From contig JOAA01000028.1 in the NCBI GenBank assembly GCA_000720375.1, positions 136,747-200,746 of the forward strand: a stretch of 64,000 nucleotides of DNA, in the 5' to 3' direction. The DNA comes from Rhodococcus rhodnii. GTDB taxonomy: Bacteria > Actinomycetota > Actinomycetes > Mycobacteriales > Pseudonocardiaceae. The notes under the pieces were generated by a model. That model saw only the letters and a program-made list of their open reading frames with translations. It did no database searches and was not told where the DNA came from. Below, in pieces: positions 26,161 to 34,414 of this stretch. The first letter of the stretch is position 1. The number at the start of each line of letters is the position of its first letter. The translations under genes were made by a program, and so were the position numbers.

Positions 26161-26979
26161 ATGCTGATCAGGCGTATCGATGTGACGAGGCTGGAGGACT
26201 GCCTCGCGTTGGCCGCGGGGCGCAAATGGTCGCCAGAGCCACACAAATGGGGGTTGTTGTTCGAGATCGGTGACGTCTACGGGATCGATGACCCCGACGG
26301 CGGGCTGGCCGGATGCGTGGTCCACACGAGGTACGGAAAACAGCTGTCCGGCATCGGCATGATGCTCGTGGCCGAGAAGTTCGCCAGGCAGGGCCTGGGC
26401 ACGCAGTTGATGAAACATGCCATGGCCGAAGCCGGGACGGACTCGACCTGGCTGACCGCGACCGACTACGGCCGTCCGCTCTACGAGAAACTCGGGTTCC
26501 GGCCGATCGGGGATTCGTACATCTACCGCGGCGAGTTCCGGCCACCCGCGGCCGGTGTGTCCCTTCCAGCGTCCACAAAGGACCTCGAAGCGATCGCGGC
26601 ACTGGATGCCGAGGTCTTCGGCGCGCCCCGGCCCGAGGTGCTGCGCAGGCTGCCGGTATTCGCCGAGCGACTGGTTGTGATCCAGGGCACGGGTGGCATT
26701 CGTGGTTACGGGGCGGCCTGGCGTAACGTGGACGACACGGTGATCGGACCGGTCGTCGCCGATAACGAATCCATGGCGAAGGATTTGATCTCCGATCTGG
26801 CCGCCGGGACCAGCCTCCCGGTCCGTCTCGACATCGACAGTACGCACCCTGAACTGCGGGAATGGGTGGAAGGCCGGGGTGTCGGACGTGGCATGAGGAC
26901 CACGGTGATGGTGCACGGAGCGTCACTGCCCGGTGACCGGAGTCGTCTGTTTCTGCCTCTCAGTGTCGCGACTGGCTGA
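26161..26979 (+). CDS. GNAT N-acetyltransferase with YitH-like C-terminal domain
   Basis: A 272-residue protein with two GNAT-like halves. The N-terminal half has the acetyl-CoA-binding signature MMLVAEKFARQGLGTQLMKHAM and LYEKLGFRPIGD. The C-terminal half (VVIQGTGGIRGYGAAWRNVDDTVIGPVVADN) resembles the YitH-type domain found after GNAT domains. The acceptor is unknown. It is 28 bases downstream of the methyltransferase gene and may belong to the same transcript. Confidence 0.85.
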   Translation: MLIRRIDVTRLEDCLALAAGRKWSPEPHKWGLLFEIGDVYGIDDPDGGLAGCVVHTRYGKQLSGIGMMLVAEKFARQGLGTQLMKHAMAEAGTDSTWLTATDYGRPLYEKLGFRPIGDSYIYRGEFRPPAAGVSLPASTKDLEAIAALDAEVFGAPRPEVLRRLPVFAERLVVIQGTGGIRGYGAAWRNVDDTVIGPVVADNESMAKDLISDLAAGTSLPVRLDIDSTHPELREWVEGRGVGRGMRTTVMVHGASLPGDRSRLFLPLSVATG

Positions 26980-27063
26980 GAGTCTTCGAACAGACTGTCG
27001 GTGGGTACGGATACCCTTTCGTCTCGCCGTACCTAGCAAACGACTCTTGGGGAGAGCGACGTC

Positions 27064-29115
27064 GTGACAGCCGAGACCATCTACGGGGCCGACGACCTGA
27101 CGCACCTCGAGGGGCTTGAGGCTGTCCGCAAGCGCCCCGGGATGTACATCGGGTCGACCGACAGCCGTGGCATCAACCACCTGTTCACCGAGATCGTGGA
27201 CAACTCGACCGACGAGGGCATCGCCGGGTATGCCACCCGTGTCGTGGTCACCCTGCACGCCGACGGCAGCGTGCAGGTCGATGACGACGGCCGGGGCATC
27301 CCGACCGGCGTGCACAAGAAGTCCGGTCTGTCCGGTGTCGAGCTGGTGCTGACCCGGCTGCACGCCGGTGGCAAGTTCGGTGGTTCGGGCTACAAGGCCT
27401 CCGGTGGTCTGCACGGCGTCGGCGCGTCCGCGGTGAACGCGCTGTCGCACCGGTTCGACGTCACGGTCAAGCGTGAGGGCAAGGTCCACCAGATCTCGTT
27501 CAAGCAGGGCGTCGCCGGTGTGTTCGACGATTCCGGCCCCAAGGCCAAGTTCGTCAAGCAGCCCGGGCTGGTGGTCGCCGGCCGGATGAAGCGCGGCGAG
27601 AAGACCGGAACGTCCATTCGGTACTGGTACGACTCGCGCTACTTCGAGAACGGCGCCGCACTGGACCACGAGGCCGTGCGGCAGAAGCTGCGCAACACCG
27701 CGTTCCTGGTCCCCGGTGTCACTTATGTACTGCGTGACGCCACGCAGGGCGCGATCGAGGAAGAGACCTTCCACTTCCCCAACGGCCTGACCGACATGGT
27801 CGAGTTCCTCGCGCCGGACAGCGAGAAACCGGTCACCGGCACGATGGTGATCGAGGGAACCGGCACGTACTTCGAGAACGCGGCCGACGAGAACGGTGTC
27901 ATGCGGTCCAAAGTGGAGCGTCAGGCCGAGGTCGAGGTGGCGTTCCGCTGGGGCACCGGCTACGAGCGCACGGTCGAGTGCTTCACCAACACCATCCGCA
28001 ACGTGCACGGCGGCACGCACCGCAAGGGGTTCGAGCGGGCGGCGCTGAAGTCGTTGCAGGAGGCCATTTCCAAGACCCGCGGCCTGCTCAAGCCCAAAGA
28101 GGACCCGCCGCAGCTGGACGACGTGCTCGAAGGCATGACCGCAGTGATCCACGTGCGCATCCCCGAGCCGCAGTTCACCTCGCAGACCAAGGACGAACTG
28201 TCCACCGCGGGCATCACCAAGGTCATCCAGGGCATCGTCGAGCGGTACATCAAGTCGTGGACCGAGGACCGCAAGACCAAGTCCGAAGCCAAGATCGTGC
28301 TGCAGAAGATCGTCGACGCGGCCCGCGTGCGGCTGACGCAGAAGCAGCAGAAGGACGCCGCCCGGCGCAAGACCGCGCTGGAAGGCGCGGCCATGCCGCC
28401 CAAACTGGTGGACTGCCGGACCACGGGCGTGGCCCGCAGTGAGCTGTTCCTGGTCGAGGGCGACAGCGCGCTCGGTTCGGCCCGGATGGCGCGGGTTTCG
28501 GAGTACCAGGCGCTGCTGCCGTTGCGCGGCAAGATCCTCAACGTGCAGAAGGCCAGCCTGGCCGACACCTTGCGCAACGCCGAGATCGCCTCGATCGTGC
28601 AGGTGCTGGGCGCCGGCTCAGGCCGCACGTTCGACCTGACACAGATGCGCTACGGCCGCGTGATCCTGATGGCCGACGCCGATGTGGACGGCTCGCACAT
28701 CCGGACCCTGCTGATCACGTTGTTCGCCAAGTACATGCGGCCGGTGATCGAGGACGGCAGGCTGTACGCCGCGATGCCGCCGTTGCACAAGGTGGTCACC
28801 AAGGGCCGCAACGCCGAAACCCGGTTCACCTTCACCCAGCGCGAGATGGAGACCACGGTCGCCGCGCTGCAGAGGGCGGGCAAACAGGTCGTCATGCCGG
28901 TGCCCCGGTTCAAGGGACTCGGCGAGATGGACGCCGACGAGCTGTGGGAGACCACGATGAACCCGGCGACCCGGTCGGTCCGCCGGATCACCCTCGACGA
29001 CGTGCAAGCCGCCGAAGATGCCCTCGAACTGCTGATGGGCGAGAAAGTCGAACCGCGGCGCAACTGGCTGGTGGAATCCTCCAGCCGGGTGGACCGTGAA
29101 GCGATCGACGTCTGA
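27064..29115 (+). CDS. parE: type IIA topoisomerase subunit B (topoisomerase IV ParE / second GyrB)
   Basis: A 683-residue ATPase subunit. The GHKL motifs are EIVDNSTDEGIAG, DDGRGIPTGVH and the lid GYKASGGLHGVGASAVNALS. The transducer domain follows, then the Toprim domain: ELFLVEGDSALGSA, PLRGKILNVQKA and DADVDGSHIRTLL. The EGDSALG form, rather than EGDSAGG, is that of actinobacterial ParE-like proteins. With the downstream A subunit it forms a complete enzyme for decatenation and relaxation. Mycobacteria lack a second enzyme; streptomycetes and some Pseudonocardiaceae have one besides gyrase. Start GTG 27064. Confidence 0.93.
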   Translation: MTAETIYGADDLTHLEGLEAVRKRPGMYIGSTDSRGINHLFTEIVDNSTDEGIAGYATRVVVTLHADGSVQVDDDGRGIPTGVHKKSGLSGVELVLTRLHAGGKFGGSGYKASGGLHGVGASAVNALSHRFDVTVKREGKVHQISFKQGVAGVFDDSGPKAKFVKQPGLVVAGRMKRGEKTGTSIRYWYDSRYFENGAALDHEAVRQKLRNTAFLVPGVTYVLRDATQGAIEEETFHFPNGLTDMVEFLAPDSEKPVTGTMVIEGTGTYFENAADENGVMRSKVERQAEVEVAFRWGTGYERTVECFTNTIRNVHGGTHRKGFERAALKSLQEAISKTRGLLKPKEDPPQLDDVLEGMTAVIHVRIPEPQFTSQTKDELSTAGITKVIQGIVERYIKSWTEDRKTKSEAKIVLQKIVDAARVRLTQKQQKDAARRKTALEGAAMPPKLVDCRTTGVARSELFLVEGDSALGSARMARVSEYQALLPLRGKILNVQKASLADTLRNAEIASIVQVLGAGSGRTFDLTQMRYGRVILMADADVDGSHIRTLLITLFAKYMRPVIEDGRLYAAMPPLHKVVTKGRNAETRFTFTQREMETTVAALQRAGKQVVMPVPRFKGLGEMDADELWETTMNPATRSVRRITLDDVQAAEDALELLMGEKVEPRRNWLVESSSRVDREAIDV

Positions 29116-29136
29116 GACAGAGAAGAGCACTGACCA

Positions 29137-31626
29137 ATGGCACGCCGCAAAGGCACTACGACCACGAGGGTCGACCCGAGCGCGTTCGACAACGCGGGCG
29201 CCAACGTCATCGACAACTCGTTGAAGACCGAGATCGAGGACTCCTACCTGGAGTACGCCTACTCGGTCATCCACTCGCGGGCACTGCCGGACGCGCGGGA
29301 CGGCCTCAAGCCGGTGCACCGCCGCATCCTGTTCTCGATGCAGGAGAATGGGCAGCGCCCGGGCACGCCGTACGTGAAGTCGTCGCGTGTCGTAGGCGAC
29401 GTGATGGGCAAGTACCATCCGCACGGTGACCAGGCGATTTACGACGCCATGGTGCGGATGGCGCAGGACTTCTCGCTCAACTCCCCGCTGATCGACGGTC
29501 ACGGCAACTTCGGTTCGCCCGACGACGGTCCCGCTGCGTCCCGATACACCGAAGCACGTATGTCGCCGGAGGCGATGCTGCTGGTCGGCGAGCTCGGCGA
29601 GGAGACCGTCGACTTCCGGCAGAACTACGACGGGTCGCTGCAGGAGCCGTCCGTACTGCCCGCGGCTTTCCCGAACCTGTTGGTGAACGGCACCTCGGGT
29701 ATCGCGGTCGGTATGGCCACCAACATGATCCCGCACAACCTCGGCGAGGTCGTCGCGGCAGCGCGGTGGCTGATCAACCACCCGGACGCGTCGCTCGACA
29801 AGCTCATGGAGTTCGTACCGGGACCGGACTTGCCAACGGGCGGCATGTTGCTGGGGCTCGACGAGGTCCGTAAGGCCTACGAGACCGGTCGTGGCGTGGT
29901 GCGTATGCGGGCCCGCGCGGTGACGGGTCTGTTGGAGGGCAGCCGTGGCCGCCAGGCGATCACGGTCACCGAGCTGCCGTACGGCGTGGGCACCGAGCGG
30001 ATCATCGAGAAGATCACCGACGAGGTGAACAAGTCCAAGCGGCTCACCGGGATCGCGGACGTCAAGGACCTGACCGACCGGGAGAACGGCACCCGGCTGG
30101 TGATCGAGTGCAAGGTCGGCGTGAACCCGCAGGCGCTGCTGGCCGACCTGTACCGGCTCACGCCGATGGAGCAGTCGTTCGGCATCAACAATCTGGTGCT
30201 TGTGGACGGTCAGCCGCAGACGTTGGGGCTCAAGGCTTTGCTTGAGGTCTTCCTCAAGCACCGCTACGAGGTCGTCACCCGGCGCACCCGGTATCGCAAG
30301 CGCAAGCGTGAGGAACGCCTGCACCTGGTCGAGGGCCTGCTCAAGGCCCTGATCAACATCGACAAGGTGATCCGGCTGATCCGCAACAGCGACAACGCGG
30401 CGGCTGCCAAGGACGGCTTGATGAAGCAGTTCAAGCTGTCCGAGATCCAGGCGCAGTACATTTTGGACACCCCGCTGCGCAGGCTGACCAAGTACGACCG
30501 GATCGAACTGGAAGAGGAGCAGGACAAGCTCAACTCGGAGATCGCCGAGCTGAACAAGATCCTCGACGACCCGGCGGTGCTGCGTAAGGTCGTGTCCTCC
30601 GAGCTGGCCAAGGTCGCCAAGGACCTGGCGAGCGAGCGCCGGACCGCGCTGATCGACGGTGACCTCAAGGAGGTGCTGGCCGCCTCCGTGCCCGCGGGGC
30701 CGCTGGAGGTGGCCGACGACCCGTGCCAGGTGATCCTTTCGGCGACAGGCCTGGTGGCGCGCACGGCCGCGGAATCCGAGGAAGCCAGCGAAGCCCGTCG
30801 CCGCAACGGCCGCGCCAAGCACGACACAGTCTCGGCGATCGTGCATTCGACCGCGCGCGGCCAGGTCTTGCTGGTCACCAACCGAGGCCGGGCATTCAAG
30901 ACCGACGTCCTGCCATTGCCGGTACTGCCCGAGGCATCCGGAACGGTGTCGCTTGGCGGCGGCATGCCGACCAGGGAACTCGTGCCCTTGGAGAAGGGCG
31001 AGAAGGTCATCGGCATCGCGCCGCTCGGCGAGCAGGCCGCCGGATCGCCCGGTCTGGCCCTCGGCACGCGGCACGGCGTGGTCAAGATCGTCTCGCCGGA
31101 ATGGCCGGTGCGGTCCGACGAGTTCGATGTCATCACGCTCAAGGACGGCGACGAGATCGTCGGCGCCACCTGGCTGACCGACGGCACGGAGACCTTCGCG
31201 TTCGTCGGGTCCGACTCGTCACTGCTGCGGTTCTCCTCAACCCTGGTCAGGCCCCAGGGCTTGAAGGGCGGCGGGATGCAAGGCATCAACCTGGGCAAGG
31301 AAGCCGAAGCCATTTTCTTCGCCGCAGTCCGCACCAACGACGACGAGCACGGCGCGCCGATGGTCGTGACGTCGACCGGCATGAGCGTCAAGGTCACGCC
31401 GTTCTCGCAGTACCCGCCGAAGGGCCGGGCCACGGGCGGCGTCCGGACACACCGGTTCCTCAAGGGCGAGACACGGCTCGTACTCGCCTGGGTCGGCCCA
31501 CGACCAGCCGGCGCGTCCAGCACCGGCTCAGCCGTGGAACTTCCCGAACCCGACATGCGCCGCGACGGCTCCGGTCACGCACACCCAGGACCCGACGTCA
31601 TCGGCCACATCATCGAACGCGACTGA
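29137..31626 (+). CDS. parC: type IIA topoisomerase subunit A (topoisomerase IV ParC / second GyrA)
   Basis: An 829-residue DNA breakage-reunion subunit. It has YSVIHSRALPDARDGLKPVHRRIL, the winged-helix segment GDVMGKYHPHGDQAIYDAMVRMAQDF, and the catalytic Arg136-Tyr137 in AASRYTEARM. The C-terminal beta-pinwheel (about residues 520-810) is present, but I see no canonical GyrA box (QRRGGKG), which favours topoisomerase IV-like over gyrase activity. It begins 21 bases after the B subunit stop and is cotranscribed. Quinolones would be expected to target this subunit too. Confidence 0.92.
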   Translation: MARRKGTTTTRVDPSAFDNAGANVIDNSLKTEIEDSYLEYAYSVIHSRALPDARDGLKPVHRRILFSMQENGQRPGTPYVKSSRVVGDVMGKYHPHGDQAIYDAMVRMAQDFSLNSPLIDGHGNFGSPDDGPAASRYTEARMSPEAMLLVGELGEETVDFRQNYDGSLQEPSVLPAAFPNLLVNGTSGIAVGMATNMIPHNLGEVVAAARWLINHPDASLDKLMEFVPGPDLPTGGMLLGLDEVRKAYETGRGVVRMRARAVTGLLEGSRGRQAITVTELPYGVGTERIIEKITDEVNKSKRLTGIADVKDLTDRENGTRLVIECKVGVNPQALLADLYRLTPMEQSFGINNLVLVDGQPQTLGLKALLEVFLKHRYEVVTRRTRYRKRKREERLHLVEGLLKALINIDKVIRLIRNSDNAAAAKDGLMKQFKLSEIQAQYILDTPLRRLTKYDRIELEEEQDKLNSEIAELNKILDDPAVLRKVVSSELAKVAKDLASERRTALIDGDLKEVLAASVPAGPLEVADDPCQVILSATGLVARTAAESEEASEARRRNGRAKHDTVSAIVHSTARGQVLLVTNRGRAFKTDVLPLPVLPEASGTVSLGGGMPTRELVPLEKGEKVIGIAPLGEQAAGSPGLALGTRHGVVKIVSPEWPVRSDEFDVITLKDGDEIVGATWLTDGTETFAFVGSDSSLLRFSSTLVRPQGLKGGGMQGINLGKEAEAIFFAAVRTNDDEHGAPMVVTSTGMSVKVTPFSQYPPKGRATGGVRTHRFLKGETRLVLAWVGPRPAGASSTGSAVELPEPDMRRDGSGHAHPGPDVIGHIIERD

Positions 31627-31695
31627 TGGGGTTGGCGCGTGCCGGAGCACGACGAAACCACGGCTGTCGCGGATCGTACTGAGCGCCCGCTGTCA

Positions 31696-31724
31696 TGACA
31701 GCGCCCAGGACCTGGGCGCTGTCA
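31696..31724 (+). terminator. hairpin after topoisomerase genes
   Basis: TGACAGCGCCCAGG and CCTGGGCGCTGTCA are complementary around a single central A (31696-31724), 70 bases after the parC stop. It can end the parEC transcript. A closely related hairpin recurs at 32117-32137, so the element is also part of the repeat region. Confidence 0.6.
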
Positions 31725-31750
31725 TCAGTTGGTTGGCACTGAGTGAATTG

Positions 31751-31850
31751 GGGTTGGCACTGAGTGCCGGCCGGGTTCGCGCCGGAACCGCATGCCCGCC
31801 GTGCTCGTTGCCGAGTTCGGAAGGCGCGCGCGGGGCTAGGGCGCACCGGG
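31751..31850 (+). repeat. 100-bp direct repeat, left copy
   Basis: Identical over 100 bases to 32208-32307. It contains the small palindrome GGCACTGAGTGCC. No target-site duplication or transposase is seen. Confidence 0.9.
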
Positions 31851-32201
31851 CGGTCTGCGGAAGCCACCGGGTTCAGCGGCCGTGCGGGAACCGCCGAGGT
31901 CGTCGGCCCCGACGTCGAGCCGGCCGGACCGGGGCCTTCGGCGGGTCGAAGCCGGACCGAGCCTTCGGCGGGTCGAAGTCCGTGGTCGGAGTACGTGCCT
32001 GCGGCGGCGGCACCTCCGGCAAGCTGCTCAACGACAGCTGCGGCTTCATCGTGATGGCGAGGTCGAGTCCAACAAGGCCAAGTCGATCGCCGGGTCGATC
32101 GCCGGGCGGCCAGCACGGCGCCCAGGACCTGGGCGCCGTCATCAACTGCTGGGTGAAGTCGTTGTGCCAGGTCGCCCAGTCCCGTGGCCTGGGCCGCGTC
32201 A

Positions 32202-33605
32202 TCAACTGGGTTGGCACTGAGTGCCGGCCGGGTTCGCGCCGGAACCGCATGCCCGCCGTGCTCGTTGCCGAGTTCGGAAGGCGCGCGCGGGGCTAGGGCG
32301 CACCGGGTCGAGCCGGCCGGACCGGGCCTGCGGCGGGTCGAAGTCCGTGGTCACGTAAGAGTAGGTGCCCGCGGCCGCGTCGATCGCCGGGCTGCCCGTG
32401 GACAGGCGGTTCAGGCCGTTGGCGTCCCGCACGAGCTTCGGGTCCACTTGTCGATAGCCGCCTGCTGGGATGCCCGAGTTGCTGCTGCCCCACGTGATGT
32501 TGCCTTCGTAGCGGACCGTCGAGCCGCTGGCCATGTTGAGCAGTTTGCCGGAGGTGCCGACGATGATGTTGTTGGCGACCACGCAGTCCTTGGGTTTGAA
32601 GTTGCCGCCGTCGCTGTCGATCACTTCGGTGGTGCCCTGGACGGTGTTGAACGCGACCGTCACCCGGTCCGGCCGGTCGTGACCGGTGCTGGTGGGCGGG
32701 CTGTCGGCCTCCGAGCCCGAACCGAACACGATCGCGCGGCCACCCGACGCGGCCACGTAGTTGTTGATGACCCGGTGGTCGTTGCCGTGGAAGCGGATCC
32801 CCGAGTTGCCGAAGATCACGTTGCCGTCCACTGTGGAGCGGTTGCCGTGCCTGAGCACGATGAAGCCGCGGCTGTCGCGGATCGTGTTGTAGCGCACGAT
32901 GTTGTCCGACGATTTCACCGAGATCGCCTCGGAGTCGCCGTTCGCGCGTTCGAACAGGTTGTATTCCACGACCGCGTTGGCCGAGTACGACTGTTTGTGG
33001 CTGTAGCCGAGGCGGATCGACTCTCCGCCGTTGGCGCCGCTGAAGGTGTGGTTGTAGAAGTAGTTGCGGTGGATCCTCGTTCGTTTGGCCACGTTGTCGC
33101 TGGGCCCGGAGATCTGCAGGAACACGCCTTCCGAACTGCGGTTCTGGAAGGAGTTCCGGTCGACCTCGACGTCGTTTCCGTTGATGGTCACCCAGTTCCC
33201 GCCACCGCTGAGCTGAACGGTGTTGCGGGTCAGGCGGATGTGGTGGGCGTCCGCGGGCACCGACAGCGAACCGCCGTGCCGCAGGTTGAACCCTTGCAGG
33301 ACAACGTTGTTCACGCCGCCGGCGAACGAGAACCCGGTGGAGCCACGGATCTCCGCGCGTCCGGTGTTGGCCGCGGTCACCGTGATGGGCGCCGAGGACG
33401 TGCCGGAACGGCGGATCTGGATCGCGCTCGTCGCGTTGTAGGAGCCGTCCGCCAGCTCGATCCGGTCGCCCGGATTCGCCGAGTTCAACGCGTTCTGCAA
33501 GGCGGACAAGCTGGTCACCCGGATCGTCGCCGCAGCGGCTTCACCGGGGAACAAGGTCAGGCCGGCGAGCAGGGAGAAGAACACAACTCTTCTGTGTCGC
33601 ATCAT
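32202..33605 (-). CDS. secreted PL6-family polysaccharide lyase (chondroitinase B/alginate-lyase-like), altered C-terminus
   Basis: A 467-residue secreted right-handed beta-helix enzyme that cleaves uronic-acid polysaccharides by beta-elimination. The signal peptide is VVFFSLLAGLTLFPGEAAAA. Beta-helix rungs carry NGGESIRLG and SEAISVKSSDN; Lys in SVKSS and Arg in VLRHGN are 21 residues apart, as are catalytic Lys250 and Arg271 of chondroitinase B. ATG 33605 has GAGGAAG six bases upstream; TTG 33611 is the alternative. The normal end of such proteins (RSG..DVGAD) is lost: after QARSG the last ~40 residues are Arg/Ala-rich and encoded by the 100-bp repeat. Activity may survive because the catalytic rungs are intact. 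Confidence 0.82.
   Translation of the reverse strand: MMRHRRVVFFSLLAGLTLFPGEAAAATIRVTSLSALQNALNSANPGDRIELADGSYNATSAIQIRRSGTSSAPITVTAANTGRAEIRGSTGFSFAGGVNNVVLQGFNLRHGGSLSVPADAHHIRLTRNTVQLSGGGNWVTINGNDVEVDRNSFQNRSSEGVFLQISGPSDNVAKRTRIHRNYFYNHTFSGANGGESIRLGYSHKQSYSANAVVEYNLFERANGDSEAISVKSSDNIVRYNTIRDSRGFIVLRHGNRSTVDGNVIFGNSGIRFHGNDHRVINNYVAASGGRAIVFGSGSEADSPPTSTGHDRPDRVTVAFNTVQGTTEVIDSDGGNFKPKDCVVANNIIVGTSGKLLNMASGSTVRYEGNITWGSSNSGIPAGGYRQVDPKLVRDANGLNRLSTGSPAIDAAAGTYSYVTTDFDPPQARSGRLDPVRPSPARAFRTRQRARRACGSGANPAGTQCQPS
32208..32307 (+). repeat. 100-bp direct repeat, right copy
   Basis: Identical over 100 bases to 31751-31850, 457 bases away. This copy lies inside the 3' end of the PL6 lyase frame and encodes its last ~34 residues. 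Confidence 0.9.
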
Positions 33606-33689
33606 CGCCAACTTCCTCGAAAGGACATGGTCCGTTGGCGGCGGATACGTAGGACGTTATTCACCCATCCATGGCGCGGTCAACAATGA

Positions 33690-33722
33690 CGGCCCCCGGT
33701 CCCGATCATCGGAACAAGGGGC
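33690..33722 (-). terminator. hairpin downstream of the 23-residue Cys-rich peptide gene
   Basis: On the minus strand GGCCCC and the nested CCGAT pair with ATCGG and GGGGCC, about 15 bases past the peptide stop. It separates this small gene from the PL6 gene. Confidence 0.55.
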
Positions 33723-33736
33723 CGCAACAGAAGGAT

Positions 33737-33808
33737 CTACGAGCAGCTGGAGCAGCAACCGCACCCTGGACCGCTGCACGAACCGCAACATCCGCATGTA
33801 CCTTGCAT
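33737..33808 (-). CDS. 23-residue Cys/Gly/Ser-rich peptide
   Basis: A very short gene. ATG 33808 is preceded closely by AAGGAGGAG (complement of 33811-33819), one of the strongest ribosome-binding sites in the window, and the frame closes with TAG. The product has 23 residues, 8 of them Cys (positions 5, 7, 8, 11, 16, 18, 19 and 22), the rest mostly Gly and Ser, arranged as CGCC, C, CGCC, C with a Gly-Pro-Gly turn between the halves. A hairpin follows. It has no leader-like N-terminus and no maturation enzyme beside it, so a metal- or redox-binding peptide is more likely than a ribosomally made natural product, but neither is shown. Confidence 0.6.
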   Translation of the reverse strand: MQGTCGCCGSCSGPGCGCCSSCS

Positions 33809-33891
33809 CGCTCCTCCTTCGAGGCCGCACCCACGTTTTCACGGTAGCCACGAGGTATTCATGCACGTACCGCTACGTGAGTGACGCCTGC

Positions 33892-34377
33892 TCAGGGTTT
33901 GCGCCAGCGCAGTTGGTCGCCGCGGCCTGGCAGGCATACGAGCGGCTCGCCGGACCGGCTGATGGCCACCGCGCCTTCCTGCGTGCAGCGGCTTCCTTCC
34001 CTGGCGAACGGGATGCCGGGCATCGTCGGGATGGTGAAGGTCGGCTCCGGGGTGGGCGTCGGCGTTGTCTTCGGCGGCTTCGGAGTCGGCGGCTTGGTTG
34101 TCGGTTTGACGACCGGCGCGGGGATGCTCGCCTCCCACGTGGGCGTCCAGGTCGTCGTCTCCGTCGGTGCGGTGTAGGCCGAGGTCGGCGTGTCGCCGAA
34201 GGTCGGGATCTTGACCGGTTTGCCCTCGTCGGCCTGGGTGCACGCGGCGCTCACCGTGGCGACCGCGGCCACTGCCGCACCGATCGCCAGGGCTCCTCGT
34301 CGGCGGAGTGAGCGGCGCTGCCCTCCGACCTTTACCCGGTTCGCACCTAGACCGAGCCACTTTGAAAGCGTATACAT
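33892..34377 (-). CDS. secreted lipoprotein with Thr/Pro-rich linker
   Basis: A 161-residue exported protein. A basic N-region (RRSLRRRG) and hydrophobic stretch end at the lipobox VSAAC. Residues ~65-120 form a Thr/Pro-rich spacer (TKPPTPKPPKTTPTPTPEPT) typical of a cell-wall-spanning linker. The C-terminal ~45 residues form a small domain with two Cys (GSRCTQEGAVAISRSGEPLVCLPG) that probably make one disulfide; this small domain recurs at the ends of other actinobacterial surface proteins. It is divergent from the GH97 gene. Function unknown. Confidence 0.75.
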   Translation of the reverse strand: MYTLSKWLGLGANRVKVGGQRRSLRRRGALAIGAAVAAVATVSAACTQADEGKPVKIPTFGDTPTSAYTAPTETTTWTPTWEASIPAPVVKPTTKPPTPKPPKTTPTPTPEPTFTIPTMPGIPFAREGSRCTQEGAVAISRSGEPLVCLPGRGDQLRWRKP

Positions 34378-34414
34378 CGGATGTGTAGTCCGTTCTGAAG
34401 CTGGGGAGCCGCAG

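Larger units (their letters stand above)
31627..32201. repeat. 575-base mosaic of repeats and lyase-gene fragments, no gene
   Basis: No intact gene is seen. The stretch holds two related hairpins (31696-31724 and 32117-32137), each followed by GTCATCA and a TG, and three copies of GTTGGCACTGAGTG (one at 32210). It also holds a degenerate copy (31915-32000) of the last codons of the PL6 gene: its minus-strand translation GTYSDHGLRP parallels GTYSYVTTDFDPP in the gene. Segments translating on the plus strand as GGTSGKLLND and CGFIVMA echo GTSGKLLNMA and GFIVLRH of the lyase but in opposite orientation. The picture is of repeated local duplication and inversion. Confidence 0.7.

Noticed and set aside
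28618..31074. 818-codon open frame on the minus strand opposite the topoisomerase genes
   Set aside because: Antisense shadow of parE/parC; composition is Arg/His/Leu-rich without motifs.
33657..33866. 69-codon minus-strand frame overlapping the 23-residue peptide gene
   Set aside because: It lies in a different frame, has no ribosome-binding site and an unremarkable Arg/Val-rich translation; the shorter frame has the strong ribosome-binding site and distinctive composition.
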